Shown: positions 1 through 7,791, numbered from the stretch's first letter. The stretch is DNA of 64,000 nucleotides from Methylobacter luteus IMV-B-3098 (GCF_000427625.1 NZ_KE386569.1:373376-437375), one strand, 5' to 3'. Numbers and translations: made by a program. The notes: generated by a model not told the origin, from the letters alone.

Positions 1-26
1 TGGCGTCCGTGACTGACTTGTTAGGT
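1..26 (-). repeat. partial integron attC site (left window edge)
   Basis: On the minus strand this reads ACCTAAC followed by AAGTCAGTCACGGACGCC. That is the R'' box and left arm of an attC recombination site; the rest lies outside the window. The R'' box overlaps the stop codon of the preceding cassette gene at 21-23, as is common in cassettes. The match is by motif and position only. Confidence 0.6.
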
Positions 27-668
27 GTTTTTGGATGTATTAACGTATTCATTTGCCAATTGATAGAAGGAGTTGCCTTCGTAGTTGAAACCACCTGAAT
101 CACCTGCTGCTATTCTGGCACTAGCAATTTCCTTGGCTTCATTTGGTTTGGATTCAAGCAGACAGGTGAGAAGTTTCTCGATCCATATGGTTCGAACTGC
201 ATTTGGGTATTTTTTCATTAGCTGCGAATAGTAATTTTCTAGAGCTCCAAGATTGCTTTGATAGGAGGTAATACTAGACGCCACGTCAAGACTTATCGGG
301 TCAAGCAATTCAAATACGCTGCAAATTTCTTTTGATATGAATTCTTCTTCCCACTTATCGAGCGTAGTGTTTCCACTTTGGACTTCCATACTCGGCGCTA
401 CCCAGGCACCGCAAGCCCTAAAACTAAGCGGTTGTTTTTTGTTCTCTGGAAGCTTAACAACATCCCAAAAAACATCGTCAAAGTCATAATGCTTGAAGTG
501 CATAGACCAAGATAGCCTTTTTATCTTCGGATGACCCGTAATCAAAATCGTGAAAAATGCATCCTTCTCTTTTTTGAAAACAAAGCCGCGACTACATTTC
601 CAACCAAAACGATTTGATTCTTCTTTTAATAATATATTTAGAATCTTGTCAGACTCGGATTGGCTCAT
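21..668 (-). CDS. hypothetical protein, integron cassette gene
   Basis: A 215-residue protein of unknown function. It has no signal peptide or membrane segment. The N-terminal part is rich in aromatic and basic residues and the C-terminal half looks helical. A distant likeness to DUF4304-type proteins is possible but unproven. The gene is more AT-rich than the core genes of the window. Its start lies 7 nt after one attC-like site (675-734) and its stop TAA is embedded in another (1-26). That tight packing is typical of a promoterless gene cassette, probably read from an upstream promoter to the right. Confidence 0.7.
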   Translation of the reverse strand: MSQSESDKILNILLKEESNRFGWKCSRGFVFKKEKDAFFTILITGHPKIKRLSWSMHFKHYDFDDVFWDVVKLPENKKQPLSFRACGAWVAPSMEVQSGNTTLDKWEEEFISKEICSVFELLDPISLDVASSITSYQSNLGALENYYSQLMKKYPNAVRTIWIEKLLTCLLESKPNEAKEIASARIAAGDSGGFNYEGNSFYQLANEYVNTSKNT

Positions 669-674
669 TAAAAC

Positions 675-734
675 ACCTAACGTGGGGCTAAAGGGCGCGC
701 TGTAGGCGCATCCCGCTTGAGCGTAAGGTTAGAG
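675..734 (-). repeat. integron attC site (60 bp)
   Basis: Read on the minus strand the site begins with R'' CTCTAAC and ends with R' GTTAGGT. Between them is the characteristic left arm GCTCAAGCGGGATGCGCC and a complementary right arm containing GGCGCGCCC, forming a near-perfect hairpin. Length and layout match short attC sites of mobile and chromosomal integrons. The stop codon of the upstream gene (729-731) lies inside R''. Confidence 0.8.
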
Positions 735-1241
735 TACATATACACCAGCCTTTTCCGCTTCGGCCTTCAGAGCACCAATTGAAGCTTGATTTTTTAAGTA
801 CACATGATGTGTAAAGTCCCAGCCTTCTATATATATGAGTTTCAAAGACGGGATAACGAACATGAAACAGTGAGAACCGCTTGCCAAATAAGGTAAAGGG
901 CTTAATGCCATATTTTTTGCAGACGGAGATGTAAACGCCCTGAAGGTTATATGCTGCTTATACCTGCCAACCCGTTTAACAAGGTATGACTCAAAATTTG
1001 ATGTAAGGCTGCAAACAAATAAGTGCAACTTAGCATCGTTTATTTTCTGTTTTTCGATTGGAACATCGTTTAACTCTTTATACGCCTCTTCTTCAGATAG
1101 CCAATGATCGTAAACAGTTATAGCTACTTGTTGGTAGTTGCCCGTGCTTTCATTAGAGGTGATAGCTGCTAAGTCAGGAAAACAATTGATCAGGTTTGCC
1201 TGAGTTTTCCTATCTAGGCTTTGAAATCGACGATTAGCCAT
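729..1241 (-). CDS. hypothetical protein, integron cassette gene
   Basis: A 170-residue protein with no family I recognise and no signal peptide. It is AT-rich compared with the core genes. It sits between two attC-like sites (1257-1379 upstream, 675-734 downstream). Its start codon is 15 nt from the upstream site and its stop overlaps the downstream one, so the gene and the 3' attC form a cassette of about 580 bp. Expression probably depends on read-through from the right. The orphan nature of the protein is typical of chromosomal integron cassettes. Confidence 0.7.
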   Translation of the reverse strand: MANRRFQSLDRKTQANLINCFPDLAAITSNESTGNYQQVAITVYDHWLSEEEAYKELNDVPIEKQKINDAKLHLFVCSLTSNFESYLVKRVGRYKQHITFRAFTSPSAKNMALSPLPYLASGSHCFMFVIPSLKLIYIEGWDFTHHVYLKNQASIGALKAEAEKAGVYVL

Positions 1242-1256
1242 GGGAGATCTCTTGTG

Positions 1257-1379
1257 TTCTAACTTAAAGGTAAAGGGCGTGCCGCAGAAGGTCGTTAAGC
1301 GAAGTCAACGAAACCGATTCAAAAGCGAACCTTCAAAATCGCCGATAGGCGGCACGTCCATTTGATCGCTGTGTTAGGC
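1257..1379 (-). repeat. integron attC site (about 123 bp)
   Basis: On the minus strand it begins GCCTAAC and ends GTTAGAA. The arms contain GGACGTGCCGCC and the nearly complementary GCGGCACGCCC, plus an inner GAAGGT/ACCTTC pair. Together they make a long imperfect hairpin. R' side text CGCCCTTTACCTTTAAGTTAGA is the usual attC right end. It is twice the length of the 675-734 site, as in longer chromosomal attC sites. Confidence 0.75.
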
Positions 1380-1395
1380 AAAATATGTAAATCCA

Positions 1396-1463
1396 ATAGG
1401 ATGTGCCGACGAAGGAGGCGCATCACTCGCGAATGATGCGCTTCGTGCCTCAGCGCATCCTAT
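1396..1463. repeat. dispersed palindromic repeat (ATAGGATG family), copy 1
   Basis: The ends ATAGGATG and CATCCTAT are inverted repeats, and the centre holds GCGCATCA and TGATGCGC around CGCGA. A second, interrupted copy follows hsdS at 54765-54848. It shares CATAGGATGCGCTGA and GAGGCACGAAGCGCATC. The element lies between an attC site and the YCII gene and has no coding potential. Confidence 0.6.
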
Positions 1464-1466
1464 GGA

Positions 1467-1754
1467 CTACATCGACCTCAACTCATAAACCCGAATGCTT
1501 GCAATAAATGGATTGCTTTGGGCAAGTTTCTCGGCAGCATCAAGACTTTCAGCCTCAATGATATTGTAACCAGTGATAGATTCCATATTCCATGGGAGGT
1601 CCCGGATTCCATTCTTCGAGATTTCTCGGCCACCACTGAACCCACTCTGGTCCAATTGCTTGGCGGAGATTGACTCAAGCCAAGTCTCCCAAGCTCTCAT
1701 GATCTCCGGAGTAGGTTTTTCAAATCCGTAATGCAGAAACATAAACTTTTTCAT
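1467..1754 (-). CDS. YCII-related domain protein
   Basis: A 95-residue protein of the YCII/DGPF-like dimeric alpha-beta barrel family. It shows the opening MKKFMFLHYGFEKPTPE and the later IIEAESLDAAEKLAQSNP segment followed by I-R-V-Y-E-L. Such small proteins are often found beside TfoX-like, GFA and SRPBCC genes; the reaction is unknown. The start overlaps the stop of the upstream TfoX-like gene by 4 nt, so it is the last gene of a three-gene operon read leftwards from the promoter region at about 2600. Presumably it is under the control of the divergent HxlR regulator. Confidence 0.8.
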   Translation of the reverse strand: MKKFMFLHYGFEKPTPEIMRAWETWLESISAKQLDQSGFSGGREISKNGIRDLPWNMESITGYNIIEAESLDAAEKLAQSNPFIASIRVYELRSM

Positions 1755-2140
1755 TTATTTCTCCTTGCAGAGTGTAGTGGTTTGATTTTGAATTTTTCTG
1801 TTTTTGGTGGAAGAGCGTCAACGTAAGTCAGCGCCATTTGCAGCCAATCCGCAAGAGCATTGTCTTGGGTTATTCCATCAAGCTCAATCGAAATGAAACC
1901 AGGCATAGTATGACCGGCACCGTCGCAGCGCTTCGTCATAGGATTGGCAAGCGCTTTTGGTTCGGCATCTTTGCCAACGCGGACCATCAGGCCTTTTTTT
2001 GAAGTGCAGCATAGCATGTTTCCATTCAGCAGAAAGGTTATGCCGCCAAACATGCGCTTCTTGGAAATTGGCAAGCCAATAAGCAAGGCGCGGATTCTTT
2101 CTTCAAGATTCATGGCGCCAGAAAGCTGATGCGTATTCAT
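1751..2140 (-). CDS. TfoX N-terminal domain protein
   Basis: A 129-residue protein with a TfoX N-terminal-type domain: residues 10-100 include a conserved RMFGGITFLLNGNMLCC stretch followed by GLMVRVG and a proline-rich C-terminal tail. It lacks the C-terminal helical domain of full competence regulator TfoX (Sxy), so it is not expected to be a competence activator. It lies 6 nt downstream of the GFA gene and overlaps the YCII gene, placing it in the middle of the operon. Function is unknown. Confidence 0.8.
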   Translation of the reverse strand: MNTHQLSGAMNLEERIRALLIGLPISKKRMFGGITFLLNGNMLCCTSKKGLMVRVGKDAEPKALANPMTKRCDGAGHTMPGFISIELDGITQDNALADWLQMALTYVDALPPKTEKFKIKPLHSARRNK

Positions 2141-2146
2141 TATGAT

Positions 2147-2590
2147 CTATCCCTCTTGAGGCATAGGGGGCATTTCCTTGAAAGCAGGCAGTGTCGGGTC
2201 AAGGTGATCCCATGGCTGCAACCGTTTTGTGTAAACCGCCATTTGCGGAGATATAGTTGCGGGGAGGTCCAGGCTTGCTACCCTGAACGTCACCATGCCT
2301 GGCATGCCTGAACTCTTTCCAAACAGGGGGCTTCCGCAGGTAGGGCAGAAACTCGTGATAACGGTGTTTCCGCTGTCAGACTTCCATTCATATCCGCGGA
2401 CGTTACCGCTGATTTGAATGGCTTCTTCCGGAACCAGGGCATGAAAGGCATGTCCGGAACCACTGAGCTTGCGGCAACTCTCGCAGTAGCAAAAACCCGC
2501 CATGGCGGGGGCAGTGGTGACCTCATATCGGATTGCGCCACATAGGCAACCGCCTTTCATACCGGCTGAGGCATTTATCTCTGTGTTCAT
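2147..2590 (-). CDS. GFA family (CENP-V-like) zinc protein
   Basis: A 147-residue protein of the glutathione-dependent formaldehyde-activating (GFA) fold. Zinc-ligand cysteines are visible in three groups: GGCLCGAIRYEV near residues 14-20, GFCYCESCRKLSG near 32-40, and SFCPTCGSPLF near 80-85. Members bind two zinc ions; activity on S-hydroxymethylglutathione is established for only a few, so the substrate here is unknown. It is the first gene of the leftward operon. Its start lies about 25 nt from the nearest of two palindromic operators shared with the HxlR-type regulator. Confidence 0.85.
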   Translation of the reverse strand: MNTEINASAGMKGGCLCGAIRYEVTTAPAMAGFCYCESCRKLSGSGHAFHALVPEEAIQISGNVRGYEWKSDSGNTVITSFCPTCGSPLFGKSSGMPGMVTFRVASLDLPATISPQMAVYTKRLQPWDHLDPTLPAFKEMPPMPQEG

Positions 2591-2615
2591 GTTAGCATCT
2601 CCTTATCAGATGTTG

Positions 2616-2636
2616 TCACTTGCTAATTGCAAGTGA
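2616..2636. promoter_or_regulatory. palindromic operator 1 for the HxlR-type regulator
   Basis: Perfect inverted repeat TCACTTGC-N5-GCAAGTGA between the divergent GFA and hxlR genes. The same half-site recurs in operator 2, 37 bp away centre to centre. Position and symmetry fit binding by a dimeric winged-helix repressor; the assignment to this regulator is inferred. Confidence 0.7.
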
Positions 2637-2654
2637 CTGAATCATGACATATAG

Positions 2655-2671
2655 ACTTGCATATTGCAAGT
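2655..2671. promoter_or_regulatory. palindromic operator 2 for the HxlR-type regulator
   Basis: Inverted repeat ACTTGC-N5-GCAAGT, the core of operator 1. It ends 21 nt before the preferred hxlR start at 2693, a position where binding would block the regulator's own transcription. A start at 2657 would place this operator inside the coding region, which argues for the later start. Confidence 0.65.
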
Positions 2672-2692
2672 GACATGTGTATGGTTTGCATC

Positions 2693-3085
2693 ATGAATAA
2701 AGAAGTTGCTGTACCCGTATTCCGTTCTCAATGTCCCGTAGCTGGATCGCTTGATTTGCTGGGCGACAAGTGGAGCTTAGTCATCGTTCGGGACTTGATG
2801 ATCCGCAAAAGAAGATACAAGGATTTTCAGGATTCCCCAGAGGGCATTCCGACAAATATTCTCGCAAATCGCCTACGTAAGCTTGAGGAGGACGGAATCA
2901 TCAAAAAACATCCTTATCAAGAGAGGCCCGTGAGGTACGAATACTCTTTGACCCGCAAGGGGGCGGATTTGCTACCGGTATTACAACAACTGGCGCTTTG
3001 GGGACACAAGCACATCCCAGAGAGTTGGTCTCCACCCGACTGGTTCTTGAATGCAAAGCCGGGCGACCTCCCGACGGAAAAATAG
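2693..3085 (+). CDS. HxlR family winged-helix transcriptional regulator
   Basis: About 130 residues from the ATG at 2693; an upstream in-frame ATG at 2657 lies within operator 2 and is less likely. The HxlR (MarR-like winged helix) domain spans most of the protein. It has the usual single cysteine in RSQCPVAGSLDLLGDKWS, then VIVRDLMIRKRRYKDFQ, and the recognition region GIPTNILANRLRKLEEDGII. HxlR proteins act as dimers and often sense redox, aldehyde or quinone stress through that cysteine. It is divergent from the GFA/TfoX-like/YCII operon and probably represses both it and itself. Confidence 0.88.
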   Translation: MNKEVAVPVFRSQCPVAGSLDLLGDKWSLVIVRDLMIRKRRYKDFQDSPEGIPTNILANRLRKLEEDGIIKKHPYQERPVRYEYSLTRKGADLLPVLQQLALWGHKHIPESWSPPDWFLNAKPGDLPTEK

Positions 3086-3291
3086 TCTTGTAATTCGCTA
3101 TCTTATATCTAACAAATGATCAGCACAGTTTTCTACATGTCTACCACGAAATCGGCGTCTCCTTGATAAATTTGTGATAGACAAGGAGTTTTTCCTTATG
3201 CATATCATCCCCATGGCGCTGATTTGATGTGACCGGTTAAGATTTAATTGGCGTCATTCAATCAGACAAAGTGATCGGCTACAAAGGGTCC

Positions 3292-3460
3292 AGGGTGTGT
3301 CAAAACGTAGAAATCGAAAAGTCAGTGGTTTAATGATGCCAGTTATCGAGCTGAATACCGATCACTAAGGAGCTAATCATTAAGAAAGCGCTCATTTTAA
3401 GCCGTTTAGTGGAGTAATGTTCACTTCAGATAGATATAGTCACGCGTTTTGACACACCCT
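3292..3460. mobile_element. MITE-like element with 16-bp terminal inverted repeats
   Basis: AGGGTGTGTCAAAACG at 3292-3307 is matched by its exact reverse complement at 3445-3460, enclosing 169 bp with no ORF. The surroundings (3086-4205) carry no convincing gene: open frames at 3509-3748 and 3922-4185 have no recognisable domain. The layout fits a non-autonomous transposon remnant. I see no clean target duplication. Confidence 0.55.
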
Positions 3461-4205
3461 CGGTCGATCTGAGACAGTCAATGTCCTGATGCAGTTGAAA
3501 GATTAATTTTGGAAGTTGTCGGATCGGTTCAAGAGTTTTACACAAACTCAGTCAATGCATTGAAACTTCGTGCTCTCGATTGCTGTTCCAGACGCAATTC
3601 TACCTCCCCCATCCTTATTGTCGTTCGTGACCTTCGCGGTTATCTCTTTTATACCGAATATTTCACTGTAAAGGCTGCTGCCCAATCAGCGCCATCCATC
3701 AGAACGCTGTCGTTCAAGGCCGCCATTCATAAGTACTGCTGCGAATAGACAGCCATTTAAAAAATGAATCATGATGACTACTTCCTTAAATAGGCTCTGG
3801 CAATTTATGGCGAATACGCATGCGTTTTGCCGATAAGACTTGTCTGGTGGCGGATCAAGAATTGGCCGGTCGGCTTGCAACGGATTTGCCGCCGGAGGCG
3901 GGCGGGTGGTGATCGTCGATAATGATAAGGAACACCGTTGTAGGCGCGGATTCGCCTAAAGCGCCTACTGTTGGTATCCGCATAGTGCGAATACCCTATA
4001 GGGCACAAGTGAATTCGCACCAATTTCCTGATTTATTTCATGCTCAATCGAATTGCCGCCGCGATATGTTTTCTTGCCTCCGAGGAAGCGAGTTCCATCA
4101 ATGGAGCTACACGGGGGGCGATAAGGGCCTGATTTCGCGATCTAAGTCTTGCGGAATGCCGATTATTTATAGCCGACAGATGTAATGATTAGCCCGAGGT
4201 GGATT

Positions 4206-4694
4206 ATGCTGCGCACTTGGCGTTTTATCACTCTGCTGCTTGCCGCGCTCGGCCTGACGTTCGGCGCGGCCCATGCGCTCGAACTGCTACCGAAGATGCA
4301 GTACGACGCAGAGCTGTATGCGGCAGTCACTAGCACGCTCTACCGGTTTTTCGGCCTGGCAGGGGCTGTCATTCAGGTCGGAGCCATCCTTGCCGCTATC
4401 ATGCTGACCTTTTTGGTCCGGCGTTTGCGTGCTTTTCGCCTGACACTGTTCGGCACGCTGGGCCTCGTGCTCTCGCTGGCACTGTGGGCGGCGCTCGTTC
4501 AGCCGGTCAATGCCGAGTGGGGCCGGGTTATCGCGTCTGGCTCGGGATCGGTCCCGGCGGCGTACCTTCGTTTTCGTCATCGTTGGGAATACGGGCATGT
4601 CGCGGCTTTTGCCGCCTGGTTTACGGGATTCTGTCTGCTGATGTTTTCCGTTGTCAGGGAGACTCCGGCAGATGACCCGCGGGATCGTGAGTGA
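4206..4694 (+). CDS. four-helix membrane protein, DUF1772-like
   Basis: About 162 residues from the ATG at 4206, which has GAGGTGG just upstream; an ATG at 4185 in the same frame is possible. There are four hydrophobic segments, near residues 6-25, 45-70, 75-97 and 130-150 of the longer form. They are joined by short charged loops including WEYGHVAAF. Size and topology resemble DUF1772 (anthrone oxygenase-like) membrane proteins, but the match is by eye only. It is monocistronic, followed 117 nt later by the leader ORF of the first AI-2E permease. Confidence 0.6.
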   Translation: MLRTWRFITLLLAALGLTFGAAHALELLPKMQYDAELYAAVTSTLYRFFGLAGAVIQVGAILAAIMLTFLVRRLRAFRLTLFGTLGLVLSLALWAALVQPVNAEWGRVIASGSGSVPAAYLRFRHRWEYGHVAAFAAWFTGFCLLMFSVVRETPADDPRDRE

Positions 4695-4811
4695 CAGCCC
4701 TTTATATTTCCAAATACCGAAAACTTTCGACGGGCAAAGTGGAACGATTGACACGGGGGTAGAGTCTTTTTGACAAGGTAGCGTTGAAATTCTTATTCCT
4801 GAGGAGGCGTT

Positions 4812-4907
4812 ATGGCCATAAAACTGTTCAGTTCGAAGGATGTTTTTCTACGTAAACGATGGATGGCCGCAAGGGGCCGATTGCAGTCATGGAGGATGCC
4901 GTTATGA
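4812..4907 (+). CDS. leader ORF (31 aa) copied from the ferritin-like gene start, coupled to permease 1
   Basis: A short ORF with a strong ribosome site (GAGGAGG, ATG at 4812). It begins MAIKLFSSKDVFLRKRWM. This matches the first residues of the ferritin-like protein encoded at 7792 (MSVNLFDSKGMSLDKQRM) and of a second leader at 6176. Its TGA overlaps the ATG of the first permease gene as ATGA (4904-4907), so translation is probably coupled. It is the most diverged of the three copies. Confidence 0.6.
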   Translation: MAIKLFSSKDVFLRKRWMAARGRLQSWRMPL

Positions 4908-6007
4908 GCTTTTGGGACAGAGGCAGGATGCCGGAAAGCGAAGCGGCGGATATGGAAAGAATCGGGGCCCGGAGCATAAGCGGACTGCTGACCAAGCGGA
5001 CGCTGATCGTGGTGGCTGCGGCCGCGGCAATCGTCGTGCTGCTGTTAATGCTCTGGCAGGTGGCCCAGATTTTACTGCTGATTTTCGCGAGCATGCTGCT
5101 GGCGCTGTTTCTGCGCTCTTCCGCAGTTACTATTAGCGATAACACTGCCTTGACGGTGAATGCCTCTCTGATATTGGTGGTTCTGATTCTGGCGGGTGGG
5201 CTCGCACTAATCGGATCGCTGTATGGTCCTGATATTGCCACTGATTTTTATCAATTGACGCTTCAATTGCCCAGTACAATTGACAGGATGCGGGATAACC
5301 TCGGGCAATACGAGTGGGCACCCGCGGTGCTGGATGCGATGGCCAGAGTGGGGCGCGCCCTGACCAATCCTCAGCAGCTGGGCAGAATCGCCGGGGTTTT
5401 CTCGACCGCCTTCGGGGCGCTTGGCAGTAGCCTGATCGTGATCGTGCTGGGTCTTTACTTCGCCGTTGAACCAAAAACCTACATCGATGGGGTTGTGCGC
5501 CTGTTTCCTCAGTCTCGCCGAGGACGTGTCTATGAAGCCTTTGATCGGGTCGGGCATGCGCTCCGCTGGTGGCTGCTCAGCCGGCTCGTGTCGATGGTGG
5601 CAGTAGGCATACTGACCGTGACCGGGCTGGTCGTGCTAGGGATGCCGCTCGCTTTCATTCTGGCTCTGGTGGCCGCTATCCTGGATTTTATACCTCACAT
5701 CGGGCCGATTCTGGCAACTGTTCCAGCGGTCATGGTGGGTTTGGCGCAGGATGGATCGACGGTGCTGTACGTCATTATCCTTTATACCGTTATTCAAGGC
5801 CTGGAAAGTTATCTGCTCACGCCTTATATCCAGAGGCAGATGATATCGATCGCGCCGGCCTGGCTGCTGGCCGCCCAGCTCGTGCTGGGGGCCGGTTTCG
5901 GCATCCTGGGATTCCTGCTCGCCCCACCGTTGGCGGTCGTGGTCATGGTGCTGGTGCAGATGTTTTATGTACGGGACGTGCTGGGAGAAAAGATGGAACT
6001 GCCCTGA
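4904..6007 (+). CDS. AI-2E family permease 1
   Basis: A 367-residue membrane protein of the AI-2E/PerM (YdiK-type) exporter family. Two N-terminal helices (about residues 20-65) are followed by a soluble helical insert and a C-terminal block of helices. That block contains LDFIPHIGPILATVPAVMVGL and PYIQRQMISIAPAWLLAAQ. The start at 4904 gives exactly the length of the paralogue at 6310 and overlaps the leader ORF stop. Some family members export AI-2 and others act as Na+/H+ antiporters; substrate here is unknown. It arose by tandem duplication with the next permease. Confidence 0.88.
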   Translation: MSFWDRGRMPESEAADMERIGARSISGLLTKRTLIVVAAAAAIVVLLLMLWQVAQILLLIFASMLLALFLRSSAVTISDNTALTVNASLILVVLILAGGLALIGSLYGPDIATDFYQLTLQLPSTIDRMRDNLGQYEWAPAVLDAMARVGRALTNPQQLGRIAGVFSTAFGALGSSLIVIVLGLYFAVEPKTYIDGVVRLFPQSRRGRVYEAFDRVGHALRWWLLSRLVSMVAVGILTVTGLVVLGMPLAFILALVAAILDFIPHIGPILATVPAVMVGLAQDGSTVLYVIILYTVIQGLESYLLTPYIQRQMISIAPAWLLAAQLVLGAGFGILGFLLAPPLAVVVMVLVQMFYVRDVLGEKMELP

Positions 6008-6175
6008 GTGCGCTTTCTGCCAGCCGTTTTTCATGCTGTGCTTTAAAGTAACCGCTAAGCATTTCCCTGTCTGAAAGCCTTGCCATCATATGCAGGTCGA
6101 CATTCCGTGTCACTATCAGGATTGGGGACATGCTCCCTCAGCACGTAACCGCAAACTATTCCTTAAGGAGGCGCT

Positions 6176-6313
6176 ATGGCTGTAAGGCGATTCGATTCGA
6201 AGGGGATATCTCTCGATAAACAACGGATGACTTGTAAGGGCATGGCGCGGCCGTCCAATGGCGAAGTCCACAGGGCAGCCGGTATCCGGCGCTCTGGAAA
6301 GAGGCGGCCATGA
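6176..6313 (+). CDS. leader ORF (45 aa) copied from the ferritin-like gene start, coupled to permease 2
   Basis: Starts at 6176 behind AAGGAGG. Its first 23 residues (opening MAVRRFDSKGISLDKQRM) are nearly the same as the N-terminus of the ferritin-like protein at 7792. The DNA is similar across the ribosome site and the first 80 bp of coding sequence. After that the reading diverges and ends with TGA overlapping the permease ATG (ATGA at 6310-6313). It appears to be a truncated duplicate that now serves as a translational leader. Confidence 0.65.
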   Translation: MAVRRFDSKGISLDKQRMTCKGMARPSNGEVHRAAGIRRSGKRRP

Positions 6314-7413
6314 GCGTCGGGGATGAAGCCAGGCCGCCCGAAAGCAAGGCGATAGATAGCGAAACGGCCGCGACTGGCAGTGCGAGCGGATGGCTGACCA
6401 AGCGGACGCTGATCGTGGTCGCGTCCGGCGCTGCGGTTATTGCGTTGCTGCTAATGCTTTTGCAGGTGGCCGATATTTTACTGCTGGTTTTTGCGAGCCT
6501 GTTGCTGGCGCTGTTTCTGCGCACCCTGGCGGACTACATCAGCCGTCATACGCCTTTGTCCGTGGCTTGGTCTCTGACGCTGGTGGTCGTGGTGCTGCTG
6601 GGCATTTTCGTGCTGATTCTGGTGCTGTACGGTCCGAATATCGCCGGCGGTTTCTATCAGTTGTTCCGGCAGTTGCCGTCGGCGCCGGAGCGGTTGCGGA
6701 GCGCCCTCGAACAGTACGAATGGGGGCCTGCGCTTATGGATACCCTGGCCCGGGCCGGGCGCGCCTTGACCGATACTAAGCAATTGGCCCAGATCGCCGG
6801 GATTTTTTCGACCGCCTTCGGAGCTCTCGGCAGTATGCTGGTCGTGGTCGTGCTGGGCCTTTATTTTGCGGCCGACCCGAAGCCTTACATCAACGGCACG
6901 GCGCGTCTTTTTCCGCAGAAGCACAGAAAGCATGTCAACGAAGCCTTCGACCGGATCGGGCATACGCTCCGCTGGTGGTTGCTCGGCCGGATCCTCGCCA
7001 TGCTCACTGTAGGTGTACTGATCGGTATCGGACTGGCGATACTGGACGTGCCGTTCGCCTTCATCCTGGGCCTGGTCGCCGCCCTGCTGGATTTCGTGCC
7101 CAACATCGGGCCGCTCATCGCCGCCGTGCCGGCGGTAATGGTCGGGCTGTCCCAAGGCGGAGCGACGGCGCTGTATGTCGCCGGCCTCTATTTCGTGGTG
7201 CAAAGTCTGGAAGGCTATTTGATCTCGCCATATATCCAGCAGCGCGTTGTTTCCCTGCCGCCGGCCTTGCTGCTGATCGCCCAGCTCGTGATGGGGGCCG
7301 GTTTCGGCATCCTGGGACTCCTGCTCGCGTCCCCGCTGGCGGTCGTGGTCATGGTGCTGGTGCAGATGCTGTATGTGCGGGACGTGCTGGGCGAGCAGGT
7401 GGAATTGCCCTGA
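6310..7413 (+). CDS. AI-2E family permease 2
   Basis: A 367-residue paralogue of the permease at 4904, alike over its whole length. It has a cytoplasmic N-terminus with LTKRTLIVV, two helices, a soluble middle part, the LDFVPNIGPLIAAVPAVMVGL segment, and the same ending VQMLYVRDVLGE. The start is fixed by the ATGA overlap with the 45-aa leader and by equal length to the paralogue. Substrate is unknown. The shared leader suggests it is produced under the same conditions as the downstream ferritin-like proteins. Confidence 0.88.
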   Translation: MSVGDEARPPESKAIDSETAATGSASGWLTKRTLIVVASGAAVIALLLMLLQVADILLLVFASLLLALFLRTLADYISRHTPLSVAWSLTLVVVVLLGIFVLILVLYGPNIAGGFYQLFRQLPSAPERLRSALEQYEWGPALMDTLARAGRALTDTKQLAQIAGIFSTAFGALGSMLVVVVLGLYFAADPKPYINGTARLFPQKHRKHVNEAFDRIGHTLRWWLLGRILAMLTVGVLIGIGLAILDVPFAFILGLVAALLDFVPNIGPLIAAVPAVMVGLSQGGATALYVAGLYFVVQSLEGYLISPYIQQRVVSLPPALLLIAQLVMGAGFGILGLLLASPLAVVVMVLVQMLYVRDVLGEQVELP

Positions 7414-7769
7414 CGCGGGTTTTTCGTTGTCTGTTTTTTCCAGGCAGGGAGACACTCGGCTGGCATCTGTGCAAGGCGCACCGCATCGCGCTTTATCAAC
7501 AAGCCTGCCTTCCTGAACAGGCAAGTCGTCTAAGTATTTACCCGGCTGCCCTGATTTATCCGATTGTGATATGTTCGCCCGTTACGGAAAAATCATGATG
7601 TACATAGTCCATGGGCGGCAGGCCGAAGTGGCGACACCCAAAAATAGACAGGCAATATTAGTCAGCCTGAAAATCCCGCCATATCAGGGTCGGTACCTCA
7701 TCATGATGAAATGTAAACGAAAGGATCGCACGGAGCCGTGTTTACTCAACAAGTAACCGTGAATTTATT

Positions 7770-7784
7770 CCTTAATTGTTAAGG
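7770..7784 (+). promoter_or_regulatory. hairpin overlapping the ribosome binding site of the ferritin-like gene
   Basis: CCTTAA-TTG-TTAAGG forms a six-pair stem whose 3' arm contains the first bases of the Shine-Dalgarno AAGGAGG (7781-7787). The paralogous leader at 6161-6168 keeps only the loopless palindrome CCTTAAGG. This may affect translation initiation. The rest of 7414-7791 shows no gene I would support. Confidence 0.4.
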
Positions 7785-7791
7785 AGGCGTT

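Noticed and set aside
3112-3130. Additional attC site after hxlR (TCTAACAAATGATCAG)
   Set aside because: An R''-like box is present but no matching GTTAGA box or complementary arm follows.
3509-3748. 79-codon open frame on the plus strand
   Set aside because: No domain, no ribosome site, odd composition; it lies in a gap with a MITE-like element and looks like chance.
3922-4185. 87-codon open frame before the DUF1772-like gene
   Set aside because: It runs through palindromic repeat sequence and has no conserved feature.
4904-7413. Quorum-sensing (AI-2 export) locus
   Set aside because: AI-2E family membership does not prove AI-2 export, and no luxS, lsr or luxP-type gene is present.
6478-7524. 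348-codon frame opposite the second permease
   Set aside because: Gln/His/Arg-rich antisense shadow of a high-GC membrane protein gene; no domain.
7571-7756. 61-codon open frame before the ferritin-like gene
   Set aside because: No ribosome site or family; the region is better explained as the upstream regulatory sequence.
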